From assembly GCF_020966635.1 (NCBI RefSeq), contig NZ_JAJKFQ010000005.1, positions 770,481 through 834,480 of the forward strand: a DNA stretch of 64,000 bases, given 5' to 3'. Position 1 is the stretch's first letter. Each line of letters begins with the position of its first letter. This document shows, piece by piece, positions 1-7,869 of the stretch. The notes under the pieces were generated by a model, which saw only the letters and a program-made list of their open reading frames with translations, did no database searches and was not told the origin of the DNA. The position numbers and the translations under genes were made by a program. This DNA is from Stieleria sp. JC731 (lineage in GTDB: Bacteria; Planctomycetota; Planctomycetia; Pirellulales; Pirellulaceae).

Positions 1-155
1 AAGTACTGCACATCATCTTGAAGGTAGTACGGGCTGGGGAGAGTTTGTCCATTCATCGATACTTGGCAACCGGTGGCACCTGCCAAGCAGGTACCCGTGA
101 CGATAGCGATTGCGGCGACTCGAGAGATGCGTCCAGAAGTCTTTTTTCGGCTCAT
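1..155 (-). CDS. Putative lipoprotein, N-terminal fragment (runs off left edge)
   Basis: The reverse strand from the ATG at 155 reads a typical lipoprotein start: a basic n-region (MSRKKTSGRISR), a hydrophobic segment and a lipobox ending ATGC near residue 30. This predicts export, lipidation of that cysteine and attachment to a membrane. The visible mature part begins QVSMNGQTLPSPYYLQDD and the gene continues beyond the window. A GGAAG stretch lies just upstream of the start. Function unknown; small lipoproteins of this style are common in Rhodopirellula-like genomes (from memory, not checked). Confidence 0.7.
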   Translation of the reverse strand, partial: MSRKKTSGRISRVAAIAIVTGTCLAGATGCQVSMNGQTLPSPYYLQDDVQY

Positions 156-305
156 GGCTTCCGTGCCTAAGTTGGATCTTTACATGTCGGGTCCGCGGTG
201 CGGCTTCGAATCCCGTCAGAACCGGTATCGGATGAATAACCGGCAAAGCTTAACCCCCAGGGGCGATTTTCCGAAAAAGCCGTCATCGGCGGCTAAATGA
301 AGCCC

Positions 306-545
306 GGCGTCACAGGGACTGTGACGAGTACTTTCAGGCACAACAATAGTACCCGGCGCGCTCCGCCGTGCCGCCGCAGCACTGAAACTAACGACCGGAA
401 AGATCCGACGCATGGCGTCACAGGGACTGTGACGGGTACTTTTAAGAAGAACAACAGTGCCCGGCGCGCTCCGCCTTGCCGCCTCAGCACTGAACTAGCG
501 ACCGGAAAGATCCGACGCATGACGTCACAGTGACCGTGACAGGTA
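306..545. repeat. Tandem repeat, about 108-base period, with a palindrome in each unit
   Basis: Two full units begin at 306 and 414 and a third, partial and diverged, at 521. Each opens with GGCGTCACAG or a close variant and carries a dyad: GTCACAGGGACTGTGAC at 309-325 and 417-433, and the variant GTCACAGTGACCGTGAC at 524-540. A shared stretch (CCCGGCGCGCTCCGCC, then GACCGGAAAGATCCGACGCATG) follows. It lies downstream of one gene and upstream of the lipoprotein. It could be a multi-copy intergenic element, a transcription-terminating structure or a protein-binding array; the sequence does not decide. Confidence 0.75.
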
Positions 546-584
546 CCGTAAGGCGGCTGGTATCTGAAAATCGATTCATCTCAT

Positions 585-607
585 GTGTGAAACATCTGGT
601 TTCACAC
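585..607 (-). terminator. Hairpin downstream of the 771-residue protein gene
   Basis: GTGTGAAAC and GTTTCACAC form a perfect 9-base stem with a 5-base loop, about 48 bases past the stop codon at 655 on the reverse strand. There is no clear T-run after it in that direction, so it may be an imperfect terminator or an RNA-stabilising 3' hairpin. Confidence 0.35.
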
Positions 608-654
608 CGGTTTTCACCGCCGCGTTTAGTTTTGTTGCTTGGTGCAAGTCGAGA

Positions 655-2970
655 TCAACGGCCGACCGTTTTGAAGATTGTCTGTTGGTCGTCAGGCCAC
701 TGGACATAAAGATTCAGATCCAGCTCCGTCGACACCTCGATTTCTTGGGCCATGTTCCAAAGTGTCTGAAGCCGCTCAACGGTTGGCTCCAATGCATCAA
801 GTTGTTGTTTCTTCGCCTTGATGTCTGCTTTGGTGATGCGCTGCTGAGACGACGTCTGGCTGCTAAGCGATGTTTCGAGCAAGTCGATCCGCGTTAGCAA
901 GGCTGTTCGGCTGGTTGCCCGGGAACGAAGTTCATCGTAGAGGTGGTTTTTGGTGAAATATTGAAACTGATAGTTGGGGTCCAGTCGGCCAAACCACTGC
1001 ACCATCAATTCCAGTTCGCGGTCACAGCTGACTGTGATTTGCAATCGAATCGCCACCAAGTCTGTTTCTGTTGGTGTAATTTCAACGATGCCAATTTGTT
1101 TCCCGTCGGACAGCAAATCGATCGGTTGAATCCAACGGAATTGAATCGCTTCAGATTCACTTTGGAAGCGAAGGTCCAAATGAGTCTTGTCCCTGATAAT
1201 TGGGTGCTTCAGCATCCATCGCCGGGGCGCGGCTTCCGTGAACAACTCACCGATCCGCTGAGCATTCAGGGCCGGGCGTAGGTAGATCGGCTGCTTGGAC
1301 GAATCGATCAAACGGCCGTGAAACAGCTTTTGTGAGTTGACGGACTGAGCCCCCTCCTGAGTCCAGCGAAATTGCGGACTGGAATTTCCTGACAGGATGG
1401 CAATGACTTGTTCCTTGGATTCGTCAACGATCTTCGTAGTCGATCCTTCGTTTCGCAGACTGATTCGATAGGGCTTAGGAAACTCAAGTTGGCTCAATGG
1501 CGTTTGCACATTCGTGATTTGGACAGCCTGCTCACTGTCACTTGGCAAGGGAAGTTCGACGAAACCTGCTTCGAACTCCTGCCAACTGACCTGATTCTTT
1601 GGCGAGGATGGATCCTCGTCCGCCGTGCCCTGCGAGACATTCAGCAATACATCCTCGGGCTTTTCGCCGCCGAGTTTTTCCGCGTCAGAAGCAAGCACTG
1701 TGCTTTTCTGTGCTTGCTTGACTGTCTGATTGGTGTTGCCAAGCAGGTCCAGTATCGATTCGGTCGACTTCGGTTTCTTGAGGCTGTTCTCGCTAGGGCG
1801 AAACGTCGATTCGGTTGGCAACCCTTCTGGGCGAGTCAACCGTTCAATTGCGGATTGGATATCACTGGTGGCCGAGCCGATGGCAACCTGATCGTTCGAG
1901 GAGAATGACTCAGCAGGTTCGATCGATTGGAGGTCTTCCGATGATTCCGTAGGAGAGGGCAAATCAACCGATAAGTGAGAGTCGTCGTCTTTAGCAGCGA
2001 CGCGTTCTTGTGCTTTGGGCGGTGTCAACGTATCGGATTGTTTGACACGGGGTTGATTGGCAATCCTTTCTTTTCGCTGGTTGGCGATGGTGAACCCGAC
2101 GTAGCACAACGCAATCACGGCTGCGAGCGATGCCACGCCAAGCACGAGGTTCCAGTTAAACTTGCGATCTCGTTCAATCGGTTTCAGTTTCAGTCCACGC
2201 GGGTGGATGACCGGTTCGGGCGTCCGTTGAACTCGCTCTTCACCAAAACGTTCGATCAAGGCCCGAGTGAATTGGTCGACCAGGACTTTTCTTCGGTCCT
2301 GTTCAGCGTCCGTCATTCCCGACGTTTCCGTCTCCTCGACGTGATGGCTATCGAGTCGCTGCCTGAGACCGTCGGTTCGGTTGGTCTGGCGGGCATTGGT
2401 GACAGGACCTATTGAATTCGAGACACTACCTGTGGAGCCAGCCGTCTCGATTTTCGACGCCGTTGGGGAGCGACCCTCGGCTAATTCTTTAGACGCATTG
2501 CTGTGGAGAGATCCTTGACTGTCCGGCGAGCTTAGTCGGCGTCGAAAATCCGCGACCACGGTGCTGACATCATTGCTGTGTAGCGAACCGGAATCGCGCT
2601 CACTGGATTCATTTACCGCGATGGAGCCGGATGCAGAGGGGCCGTAGACGAGTTCGCCTTGTGCGGTCAGGAACCATCGACCGGGATCTGCTGACGGCAA
2701 AGCATGGTGGTTGGCTTGGTAGTCCAAGCAGGCTTGTCGAAAAAGTTCCTGCAGATCATCGAGCAGCTTGGCGGGGGGCAACCCTAAACGGGATTTGAGC
2801 GACTGCAGTGACTCGGTATCGCCGGAGATGTTCGAAGCCAGATCCGCACTTGCGTAGCTGTCTGAAGGTGTCGCTGGCTTAGCATTCTTGTCCCGCTTCC
2901 CCTTTCGACGGGCGGACTGCGGCTTGGATTGACCAAGCGAGTCTGCGTTTTTCGTCGAGGGATGGTCCAT
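655..2970 (-). CDS. Hypothetical single-pass membrane protein, 771 aa
   Basis: Not recognised as a named family. The first 270 residues are hydrophilic and rich in Ser, Asp, Glu and Arg, starting with a Lys/Arg-rich stretch (ARRKGKRDKNAK). One hydrophobic helix (LVLGVASLAAVIALCYVGF, about residues 275-297) follows a basic segment, so the N-terminal part is probably cytoplasmic and the long C-terminal part periplasmic. After the helix comes a Ser/Glu-rich linker of about 150 residues and then a more ordered C-terminal half containing repeated IxLR/WxxP-like patterns. ATG start at 2970 with no clear Shine-Dalgarno. No operon partner. Confidence 0.75.
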   Translation of the reverse strand: MDHPSTKNADSLGQSKPQSARRKGKRDKNAKPATPSDSYASADLASNISGDTESLQSLKSRLGLPPAKLLDDLQELFRQACLDYQANHHALPSADPGRWFLTAQGELVYGPSASGSIAVNESSERDSGSLHSNDVSTVVADFRRRLSSPDSQGSLHSNASKELAEGRSPTASKIETAGSTGSVSNSIGPVTNARQTNRTDGLRQRLDSHHVEETETSGMTDAEQDRRKVLVDQFTRALIERFGEERVQRTPEPVIHPRGLKLKPIERDRKFNWNLVLGVASLAAVIALCYVGFTIANQRKERIANQPRVKQSDTLTPPKAQERVAAKDDDSHLSVDLPSPTESSEDLQSIEPAESFSSNDQVAIGSATSDIQSAIERLTRPEGLPTESTFRPSENSLKKPKSTESILDLLGNTNQTVKQAQKSTVLASDAEKLGGEKPEDVLLNVSQGTADEDPSSPKNQVSWQEFEAGFVELPLPSDSEQAVQITNVQTPLSQLEFPKPYRISLRNEGSTTKIVDESKEQVIAILSGNSSPQFRWTQEGAQSVNSQKLFHGRLIDSSKQPIYLRPALNAQRIGELFTEAAPRRWMLKHPIIRDKTHLDLRFQSESEAIQFRWIQPIDLLSDGKQIGIVEITPTETDLVAIRLQITVSCDRELELMVQWFGRLDPNYQFQYFTKNHLYDELRSRATSRTALLTRIDLLETSLSSQTSSQQRITKADIKAKKQQLDALEPTVERLQTLWNMAQEIEVSTELDLNLYVQWPDDQQTIFKTVGR

Positions 2971-3558
2971 GTGAAATCAACGGCGCCGGTCGATCAATTG
3001 TCGTTTTGCGGGATTGAGGTTCACAGACGCTTCATCTGCGCAATCCCAAGTTTGCCCAATGCTCCAATCTGCTCAGCTGTGCGCTATTGTCAGCACTCTG
3101 ACGGCACGAATCAAACCCCGCAATGCTCTGCTCCCCCGATGGATGGCAAAAAAAGCGGGTGATTCGCAAAATTGTGGAAACTCGACCTTGATTTTTCGCG
3201 ATCGCCAAAGATTTCCTGACTGCTTCTACCGGAATTTGCCAAACCCTCACGCCCGGTCGTGCCGATAACTCCGGCTGAAGGGATTGTCAGCATGATGCTG
3301 AACGTGTCGAACGCAGGGATGCGTTTCCGTCCGGCATCAGGGCCAATCGCTTCAAAAAATGTCCAGGGGGGGAAAACCGGGACTGTCAAAGCGCGGCATC
3401 GAATGCTTGATGCTGAGGCGGTCGGTGTATTCGCACACCATGTCATCCCTCCCACCAATCTATCGTGGCTCGGGAGAACTGACGCAGGAAAGCGTTAGCA
3501 GTGGCTCGGGCAAACGAGCCCAATCAATGAGGCGGCTGCGACCGCGGAGACGTTTGCG
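2971..3558. other. Intergenic region between divergent genes
   Basis: Separates the reverse-strand membrane protein gene from the forward BBP7 gene and should hold both promoters. Short open frames overlap on both strands but none has a ribosome site or plausible composition. Two dyads are visible: a perfect 15-base palindrome at 3287-3301 and a small GGCTCG/CGAGCC hairpin at 3503-3520 in the presumed BBP7 leader. Confidence 0.5.
3287..3301. promoter_or_regulatory. Perfect palindrome, candidate operator
   Basis: TCAGCATGATGCTGA is an exact 7+1+7 dyad about 258 bases upstream of the BBP7 start and 317 bases upstream of the divergent gene's start. The symmetry fits a dimeric regulator site. 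No second copy was noticed in the window, so this is only a suggestion. Confidence 0.25.
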
Positions 3559-5022
3559 ATGCACCGAATGATTCGAACCATGCTCTACAGACCATCTACA
3601 AAATTACTTTTGGCCCGCGTCGGAACCATGTCGCAAATCTGCGGTACTGCTTGTGCAGTCATGTTGGCGTTGGCAACCGTGATGACCGCAGGCGCACAAG
3701 GGATCTCCTTGGCCGGCTATGACCTGGAGGGAAGTGGCTATGTGCTTCCTGCAGGTGCGCCGCCAATGGGAATACCTGGTGGTCCTGGCGGGATCACCCC
3801 AGTTGGCTACTGCGACTCCGGTTGCGGTTCAGCCGGAATGATGCCTGCAATGGACCGCATGGTATGCGGTTCGTGCGGCGGTGGCGGCGGATGTAGCTGC
3901 AACAGTGCTCTTGGTGGCGGCGGCTTGCTCGGCAAGATGCGATCGGGCGGCGGACCGGCTTGTCTGTTCTGCCGTGGTGCAGGATGCACCGCATGTCGCG
4001 AGCTACCATTTGGCTATGCAGGATCGGTTGTGGCCGGTGCCGTTTCGATGTTGCGTCCTTACGGCGAAGCTCAGCTTTGCTCGCAGCGTTGGTACGATCT
4101 TAGTCTGGAAGGGATGTTCCTGAGCCGTGAGATCGGCGGCGGTGTTCCAAGTGTCATCACGACGCAAGGCATCAGCGGAACTCCTGTTCTGACTCTCGAC
4201 AATGTTGGCGAGGATGACTTGGAAGGCGGCGTCCGTGCATCGGCTGCATTCCTGTGGGGCCCCGGTGGAAACATCGAAGGCGTCTACATGGGCGGCAACG
4301 AATGGAGCGGCACCGCATCGGCAGTTTCATCGGGTAACGACCTGTACTCGTTCATCAGCGACTTCGGTGTCACGCCAGCAAACGGCTACGATGACACCGA
4401 CCGATCGACAACACAAAGCTTGGTCGCACGCAGTGCGTTTCACTCGGCTGAACTAAATTATCGTCGTCGTACGATGTTCCCTTACTGCCGCTTCCAAAGC
4501 TCTTGGTTGGTGGGTCTGCGATATGTCCGCTATGACGACTCGCTGCTCTACTCAACCTCGGTTGCAAACGATAACAGCCGCTTCTTCCAAAGTGAGTCGA
4601 GTACGAAGAATCATTTGTTCGGACCACAAGCCGGTTTTGACTTCTGGTGGAACGTCGTCCCCGGTGTTTCGCTAGGCGTCGGCTCCAAGGCTGCTTGGGT
4701 ACAAAACGATGTCGATCGCAAAACGTTCGTCTCGGCAAACTCGCTGGGTATCAACGCGACTCCCGGCAGCACCAGCCTGTCGGACTTCGATCAAGACACC
4801 ACGGTGATGGCTGACTTCGAACTGAAGATGATCTACCGACTGACATACTCCTTGACCGTACGATCGTCTTACTACGTGATGGCAATCGACGATATGGTCT
4901 ACGGCGGTCTGGACAAGGACACGATCACCAACATCTTCGCGACCACGAATGTTGATCGTCCTTTTGTCTACGACGACTTGGTACTGCAAGGTTTCACCGT
5001 CGGTGCTGAATACACCTGGTGA
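3559..5022 (+). CDS. BBP7 (DUF1551)-family outer-membrane beta-barrel protein
   Basis: A 487-residue exported protein. An extended signal peptide (hydrophobic core ACAVMLALATVMTA, about 31-44, cut after AGA) is followed by a Gly/Cys-rich segment (residues 50-150) and then alternating aromatic/polar strands up to a terminal EYTW, a typical beta-barrel end. Phrases such as WLVGLRYVRYDDSLLY and FGPQAGFDFWW match my recollection of the planctomycete BBP7 family, thought to be outer-membrane barrels. The linker contains ten cysteines between residues 85 and 146, including a CxxCxGxGCxxC pattern at 135-146 that resembles a DnaJ-type zinc motif. A GGAG nine bases before the ATG supports the start. 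Function within the family is unknown. Confidence 0.8.
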   Translation: MHRMIRTMLYRPSTKLLLARVGTMSQICGTACAVMLALATVMTAGAQGISLAGYDLEGSGYVLPAGAPPMGIPGGPGGITPVGYCDSGCGSAGMMPAMDRMVCGSCGGGGGCSCNSALGGGGLLGKMRSGGGPACLFCRGAGCTACRELPFGYAGSVVAGAVSMLRPYGEAQLCSQRWYDLSLEGMFLSREIGGGVPSVITTQGISGTPVLTLDNVGEDDLEGGVRASAAFLWGPGGNIEGVYMGGNEWSGTASAVSSGNDLYSFISDFGVTPANGYDDTDRSTTQSLVARSAFHSAELNYRRRTMFPYCRFQSSWLVGLRYVRYDDSLLYSTSVANDNSRFFQSESSTKNHLFGPQAGFDFWWNVVPGVSLGVGSKAAWVQNDVDRKTFVSANSLGINATPGSTSLSDFDQDTTVMADFELKMIYRLTYSLTVRSSYYVMAIDDMVYGGLDKDTITNIFATTNVDRPFVYDDLVLQGFTVGAEYTW

Positions 5023-5050
5023 TCCGACTCTCCGCATCGCAACCAAACAA

Positions 5051-5079
5051 AAACCCCGGTCGAATCTCGGCCGGGGTTT
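5051..5079 (+). terminator. Rho-independent terminator between convergent genes
   Basis: AAACCCCGG pairs with CCGGGGTTT, and the interior CGA/TCG can extend the stem. Seven Ts follow on the forward strand and a run of As precedes it, so it can serve both the BBP7 gene and the convergent propeller gene. Confidence 0.9.
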
Positions 5080-5121
5080 TTTTGGGTTTTGCGGATGCTT
5101 GCGAAGTGGCTTCTATGACCG

Positions 5122-6498
5122 TCACTTTGCACTCAAGTTGACGGCAACGATTTCTTTGTCGTTGCGAATGTAGGCAGTTCGATTGGCGTAGGCGGGGTAA
5201 CTCCAAACGACTGGACGTCCAAACGCTTCACCGGTCGGTTCGAGCACGTGCATGCGTCCTTTTTCGGCAAAGCCTTTGGACGTCAACTCGGCAACGATCA
5301 GGTCGCCATTCTCGCTCATCACAAAATAGCTGTCGCTGTCGCCGACTCGCGTTAAAAAAGCGGTGCCGTGTTTGATGAAGCGTTTTTCGCCGGGCTTGGT
5401 TGCTTCGAAGGTGGACCACAGACGATTGCCGTTGGAAGCGTCGACCGCAATCAGATCGCCTTGATTGCAATCGGTGCCGTAGATGACATCGCCTTTGAAT
5501 GACGCTGGAGCATTGCTGCAGTGGACCGCGTTCTTTGATTCGCCACGCCAGACTTCTTTCGCCGTCGGTGTGTCGCTTGCCAGTTCGATCAAGACCGCTT
5601 CGGTGTGGATCGAGCTGACGAAGATATGGTTACCGTTAACCGCAGGAACGGCGACGGACATTTCGTAGGACGGGCTGACGGGAATGTCCCAGTACTTTTT
5701 TCCCGTTTCCGGTGCAAAGCTGGTGACGCCTTCGGGATGGAATGTGATCAACTGCGATGTCCCGCCGGCATCGACAATGATCGGAGCACAGTACCCGGCA
5801 GGGACATCCAAAGCTTTCCAGCTGACTTCGCCAGTGTTTTTGTCAAACGCAACGATGCCTTGGCCATCACCGCCCACCATTGTGTAGATCAAATCGCCAT
5901 GGACCAGCGGATGCGCCGAGAATCCCCAAATCGGAACGTCAGCACCGAAATCGGTGGAGAGGTTTCGTTTCCAGACAACGCTTCCGTCGTTCGTGTTTAA
6001 ACAGGTGAAGTCACCTTCGGCGCCAAGGAAATAGACGCGATTCCCATCAATGGTCGGTGTTGCGCGTGGGCCGGAGGGGTAGCTGATTTCGTAGGGACGG
6101 TCGTAGGCGTATTCCCAGATGACCTCGCCAGATTTTTCATCCAATGCCAACAGCCGCTCTCGACCTTGTAGCTTGGCGCGTTGGCCCGGATCGTTGAAAG
6201 CTTTGCCACTGGCGGTCAGATAGTCGGTCACGAACACTTTGCCGTCCGCAACAGCGGGGCCTGCGTAGCCGGCGCCCACCGGGTGTCGCCATTTGACGGG
6301 AAGGCCGGCTGCGGGGATCGAATCTACCACACCAGATTCGTGCAATACACCGTCGCGTTTCGATCCCATCCAGCCTTTCCAGTCTTCGGCTGACGCGGTC
6401 GTACCGATTGCTAGCAGGGCTGTGCCCAGTAGCAGTCGCTTTGAGGCTTTTATGACGTCGGACATTCGGATGGCGGCAGATCGGCGTCGGCGATTCAT
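5122..6498 (-). CDS. Secreted PQQ-like beta-propeller protein
   Basis: A 458-residue protein with a signal peptide (RLLLGTALLAIGTTASA, about residues 21-37) followed by repeated blades of the PQQ/BamB type: VKWRHPVGAGYAGPAVADGKVFV, LLALDEKSGEVIWEY, TCLNTNDGSVVWKRN, IVAFDKNTGEVSWKA, IAVDASNGNRLWSTF. The GK/GxVxW pattern every 40-50 residues is diagnostic of the fold. Related planctomycete proteins are annotated as outer membrane protein assembly factor BamB-like, but no Bam genes are near, so a scaffold or enzyme role is equally possible. No haem-binding CxxCH is present, which argues against a quinohaemoprotein dehydrogenase. An internal ATG 33 bases downstream of the chosen start would also keep the signal peptide. 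Confidence 0.8.
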   Translation of the reverse strand: MNRRRRSAAIRMSDVIKASKRLLLGTALLAIGTTASAEDWKGWMGSKRDGVLHESGVVDSIPAAGLPVKWRHPVGAGYAGPAVADGKVFVTDYLTASGKAFNDPGQRAKLQGRERLLALDEKSGEVIWEYAYDRPYEISYPSGPRATPTIDGNRVYFLGAEGDFTCLNTNDGSVVWKRNLSTDFGADVPIWGFSAHPLVHGDLIYTMVGGDGQGIVAFDKNTGEVSWKALDVPAGYCAPIIVDAGGTSQLITFHPEGVTSFAPETGKKYWDIPVSPSYEMSVAVPAVNGNHIFVSSIHTEAVLIELASDTPTAKEVWRGESKNAVHCSNAPASFKGDVIYGTDCNQGDLIAVDASNGNRLWSTFEATKPGEKRFIKHGTAFLTRVGDSDSYFVMSENGDLIVAELTSKGFAEKGRMHVLEPTGEAFGRPVVWSYPAYANRTAYIRNDKEIVAVNLSAK

Positions 6499-6954
6499 CT
6501 AGATTGCTCGGTAATAGGGTGGGGGGACGACTGCTTTCAGCATAGGAGATCCCAGCAAAGGAGATCCCAAGATAGGAAAACCCAAGATACGAAAACCCAG
6601 TGAAACAGGAAATCAGCCGCTGATGAGATGACTATACCTTCCGGGTTGGCCAATCTTTCAGCAGAGGTGTTTGGCGACCAATGTTGAAATGAAGACACGA
6701 AATAGATGTGTCGCGTGATTCAATAGACGGTGAGAACTGCGTCTCGCCGTAGCGGTTTTTCGCTAAGGTCAATTATAAGCGGGGTTTAGGATCGCCCATG
6801 TTCTGGACTGCGTCCCGCCACACCCCGAATTGATCTTTAAACCGCAGGTCAGCAAACCTAAACTTCTTCCGCCGCAGCCACGGAGGAATGCCGCCGGGGA
6901 AGATTTCTGCTGACGGTAATCTTCATCAAAGACACAAAAGCCAAGGAAGAGTTG
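6499..6954. other. Intergenic region between divergent genes
   Basis: No gene seen. It lies between the start of the propeller gene and the small membrane protein and presumably carries both promoters. A short 15-base tandem repeat sits near the propeller end. Confidence 0.5.
6545..6604. repeat. Degenerate 15-base tandem repeat, four copies
   Basis: Units read GGAGATCCCAGCAAA, GGAGATCCCAAGATA, GGAAAACCCAAGATA and CGAAAACCCAGTGAA. It begins 47 bases upstream of the propeller gene start, so it lies in that gene's leader or promoter and probably arose by slippage. Confidence 0.75.
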
Positions 6955-7296
6955 ATGTTACGTAGCCTAGTCATCCTGGGAGCATTGGCCTTCTGCGCCT
7001 TTGTTGCAGGTTGGTTCACGATCGATCGCAACGAGAAGGAAACCACGATTCGGTTCAACCGCGATGAGATCCGAGCGGATACCAATCGAGCGATCGAAAA
7101 AGGCAAGGAGCTATTGGAAGCTCACCAGAATTCGGCTGAGGAATCGTTTGAAGAACCTGCACCTGCCTATCCGAGCGAGTTGAATCCTCAGACTGGCCAG
7201 CTGGACTTTCAACCAAACGACTACCAAGCCACGCGGCCAATTCCACCATGGGAATTGCCGCAGTACGGAACCCCAAGCAACGCACAGCAGTACTAA
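6955..7296 (+). CDS. Small membrane-anchored hypothetical protein, 113 aa
   Basis: The ATG at 6955 has AGGA 7 bases upstream, which is better than the TTG codon one position earlier. The protein begins with a hydrophobic helix (LVILGALAFCAFVAGWFTI, residues 4-22) that can act as a signal anchor. Then follow a charged segment (NRDEIRADTNRAIEKGKELLEAH) probably forming a helix and a Pro/Gln-rich tail ending WELPQYGTPSNAQQY. Small proteins of this design recur in Pirellulaceae from memory. Function unknown. Confidence 0.7.
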   Translation: MLRSLVILGALAFCAFVAGWFTIDRNEKETTIRFNRDEIRADTNRAIEKGKELLEAHQNSAEESFEEPAPAYPSELNPQTGQLDFQPNDYQATRPIPPWELPQYGTPSNAQQY

Positions 7297-7560
7297 CCTG
7301 TTTTCTGAAGGTACGAGTCAGGGGACACCGTTTGATTCTAGGCCACCCAACCTGCCATTGGTTTTAGCAGGATTGTTTAGCTGCAAGGTGGCCAAGCGGA
7401 TGGCCGAGCCTTGTTGCCTTTGCCAGCGGGATACATCCACGATCAACAGGCTGGATTGGGAAGGAATGTCTCACGCAAACATTCCCGCTGGCGGTTAGCA
7501 AACCGAGTGTGTGACAGGGGAGGGCGACTTGTCAGCAGACTCGGGGCATCGATAAAGCGA
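7297..7560. other. Intergenic region rich in inverted repeats
   Basis: No gene recognised. It holds a series of nested dyads: GGCCACC at 7341-7347 with GGTGGCC at 7387-7393; CCTGC/GCAGG inside it at 7351-7371; GCCAGCGGGA at 7422-7431 with TCCCGCTGGC at 7483-7492; and GGAATGT/ACATTCC at 7463-7485. These could be terminators of the upstream gene, a structured RNA or a dispersed hairpin element. Confidence 0.5.
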
Positions 7561-7674
7561 TCAGTCAGCAGATCGATCGGTGGTTTCCGATGATGAGTCA
7601 TCGAGCAGAGCCACTGGCTTTTTCTTTTTGAACAAAATCGTTTTGACGGTGCATGCGAGAAGAATGGCGATCAT
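7561..7674 (-). CDS. Possible 37-residue membrane peptide
   Basis: The reverse strand encodes MIAILLACTVKTILFKKKK followed by a Ser/Asp/Glu-rich tail and TGA. An AGGAA lies 8 bases before the ATG and an in-frame stop four codons upstream fixes the start. A short hydrophobic helix, a Lys cluster and an acidic tail would suit a small inner-membrane peptide with positive residues inside. It is too short for homology to be judged here, and may be spurious. Confidence 0.4.
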   Translation of the reverse strand: MIAILLACTVKTILFKKKKPVALLDDSSSETTDRSAD

Positions 7675-7720
7675 CGCAAGTTCCTATGAATAAGCGATAG
7701 CGATCCGATTGGAAGGAAAA

Positions 7721-7777
7721 AGATCCGCTCGTTCTCGCACGCGAGGGAGGGTAACCCGTTTGAGAACGAGCGGATCT
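7721..7777 (-). terminator. Terminator of the 676-residue protein gene
   Basis: A perfect 16-base inverted repeat (AGATCCGCTCGTTCTC at 7721-7736 and its complement at 7762-7777) with a 25-base spacer. Read on the reverse strand, the second arm runs directly into TTTTTCC. It lies about 93 bases past the stop codon. Confidence 0.8.
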
Positions 7778-7869
7778 GGCAGTTGGTCCGAATCAAAGTG
7801 CGCGCCGGCAGGATGGACAAGTCCGGCTCGATTCGTCGTGTTTACCGAAAGCGTCTTCGAAGCTTGCTT

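Larger units (their letters stand above)
156..654. other. Intergenic region with tandem palindromic repeats
   Basis: No convincing gene is visible. Several short frames are open on both strands, but they translate the repeat units and give arginine/proline/threonine-rich peptides unlike the neighbouring proteins. The space separates two reverse-strand genes and holds the roughly 108-base repeats and the hairpin listed separately. Confidence 0.6.
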
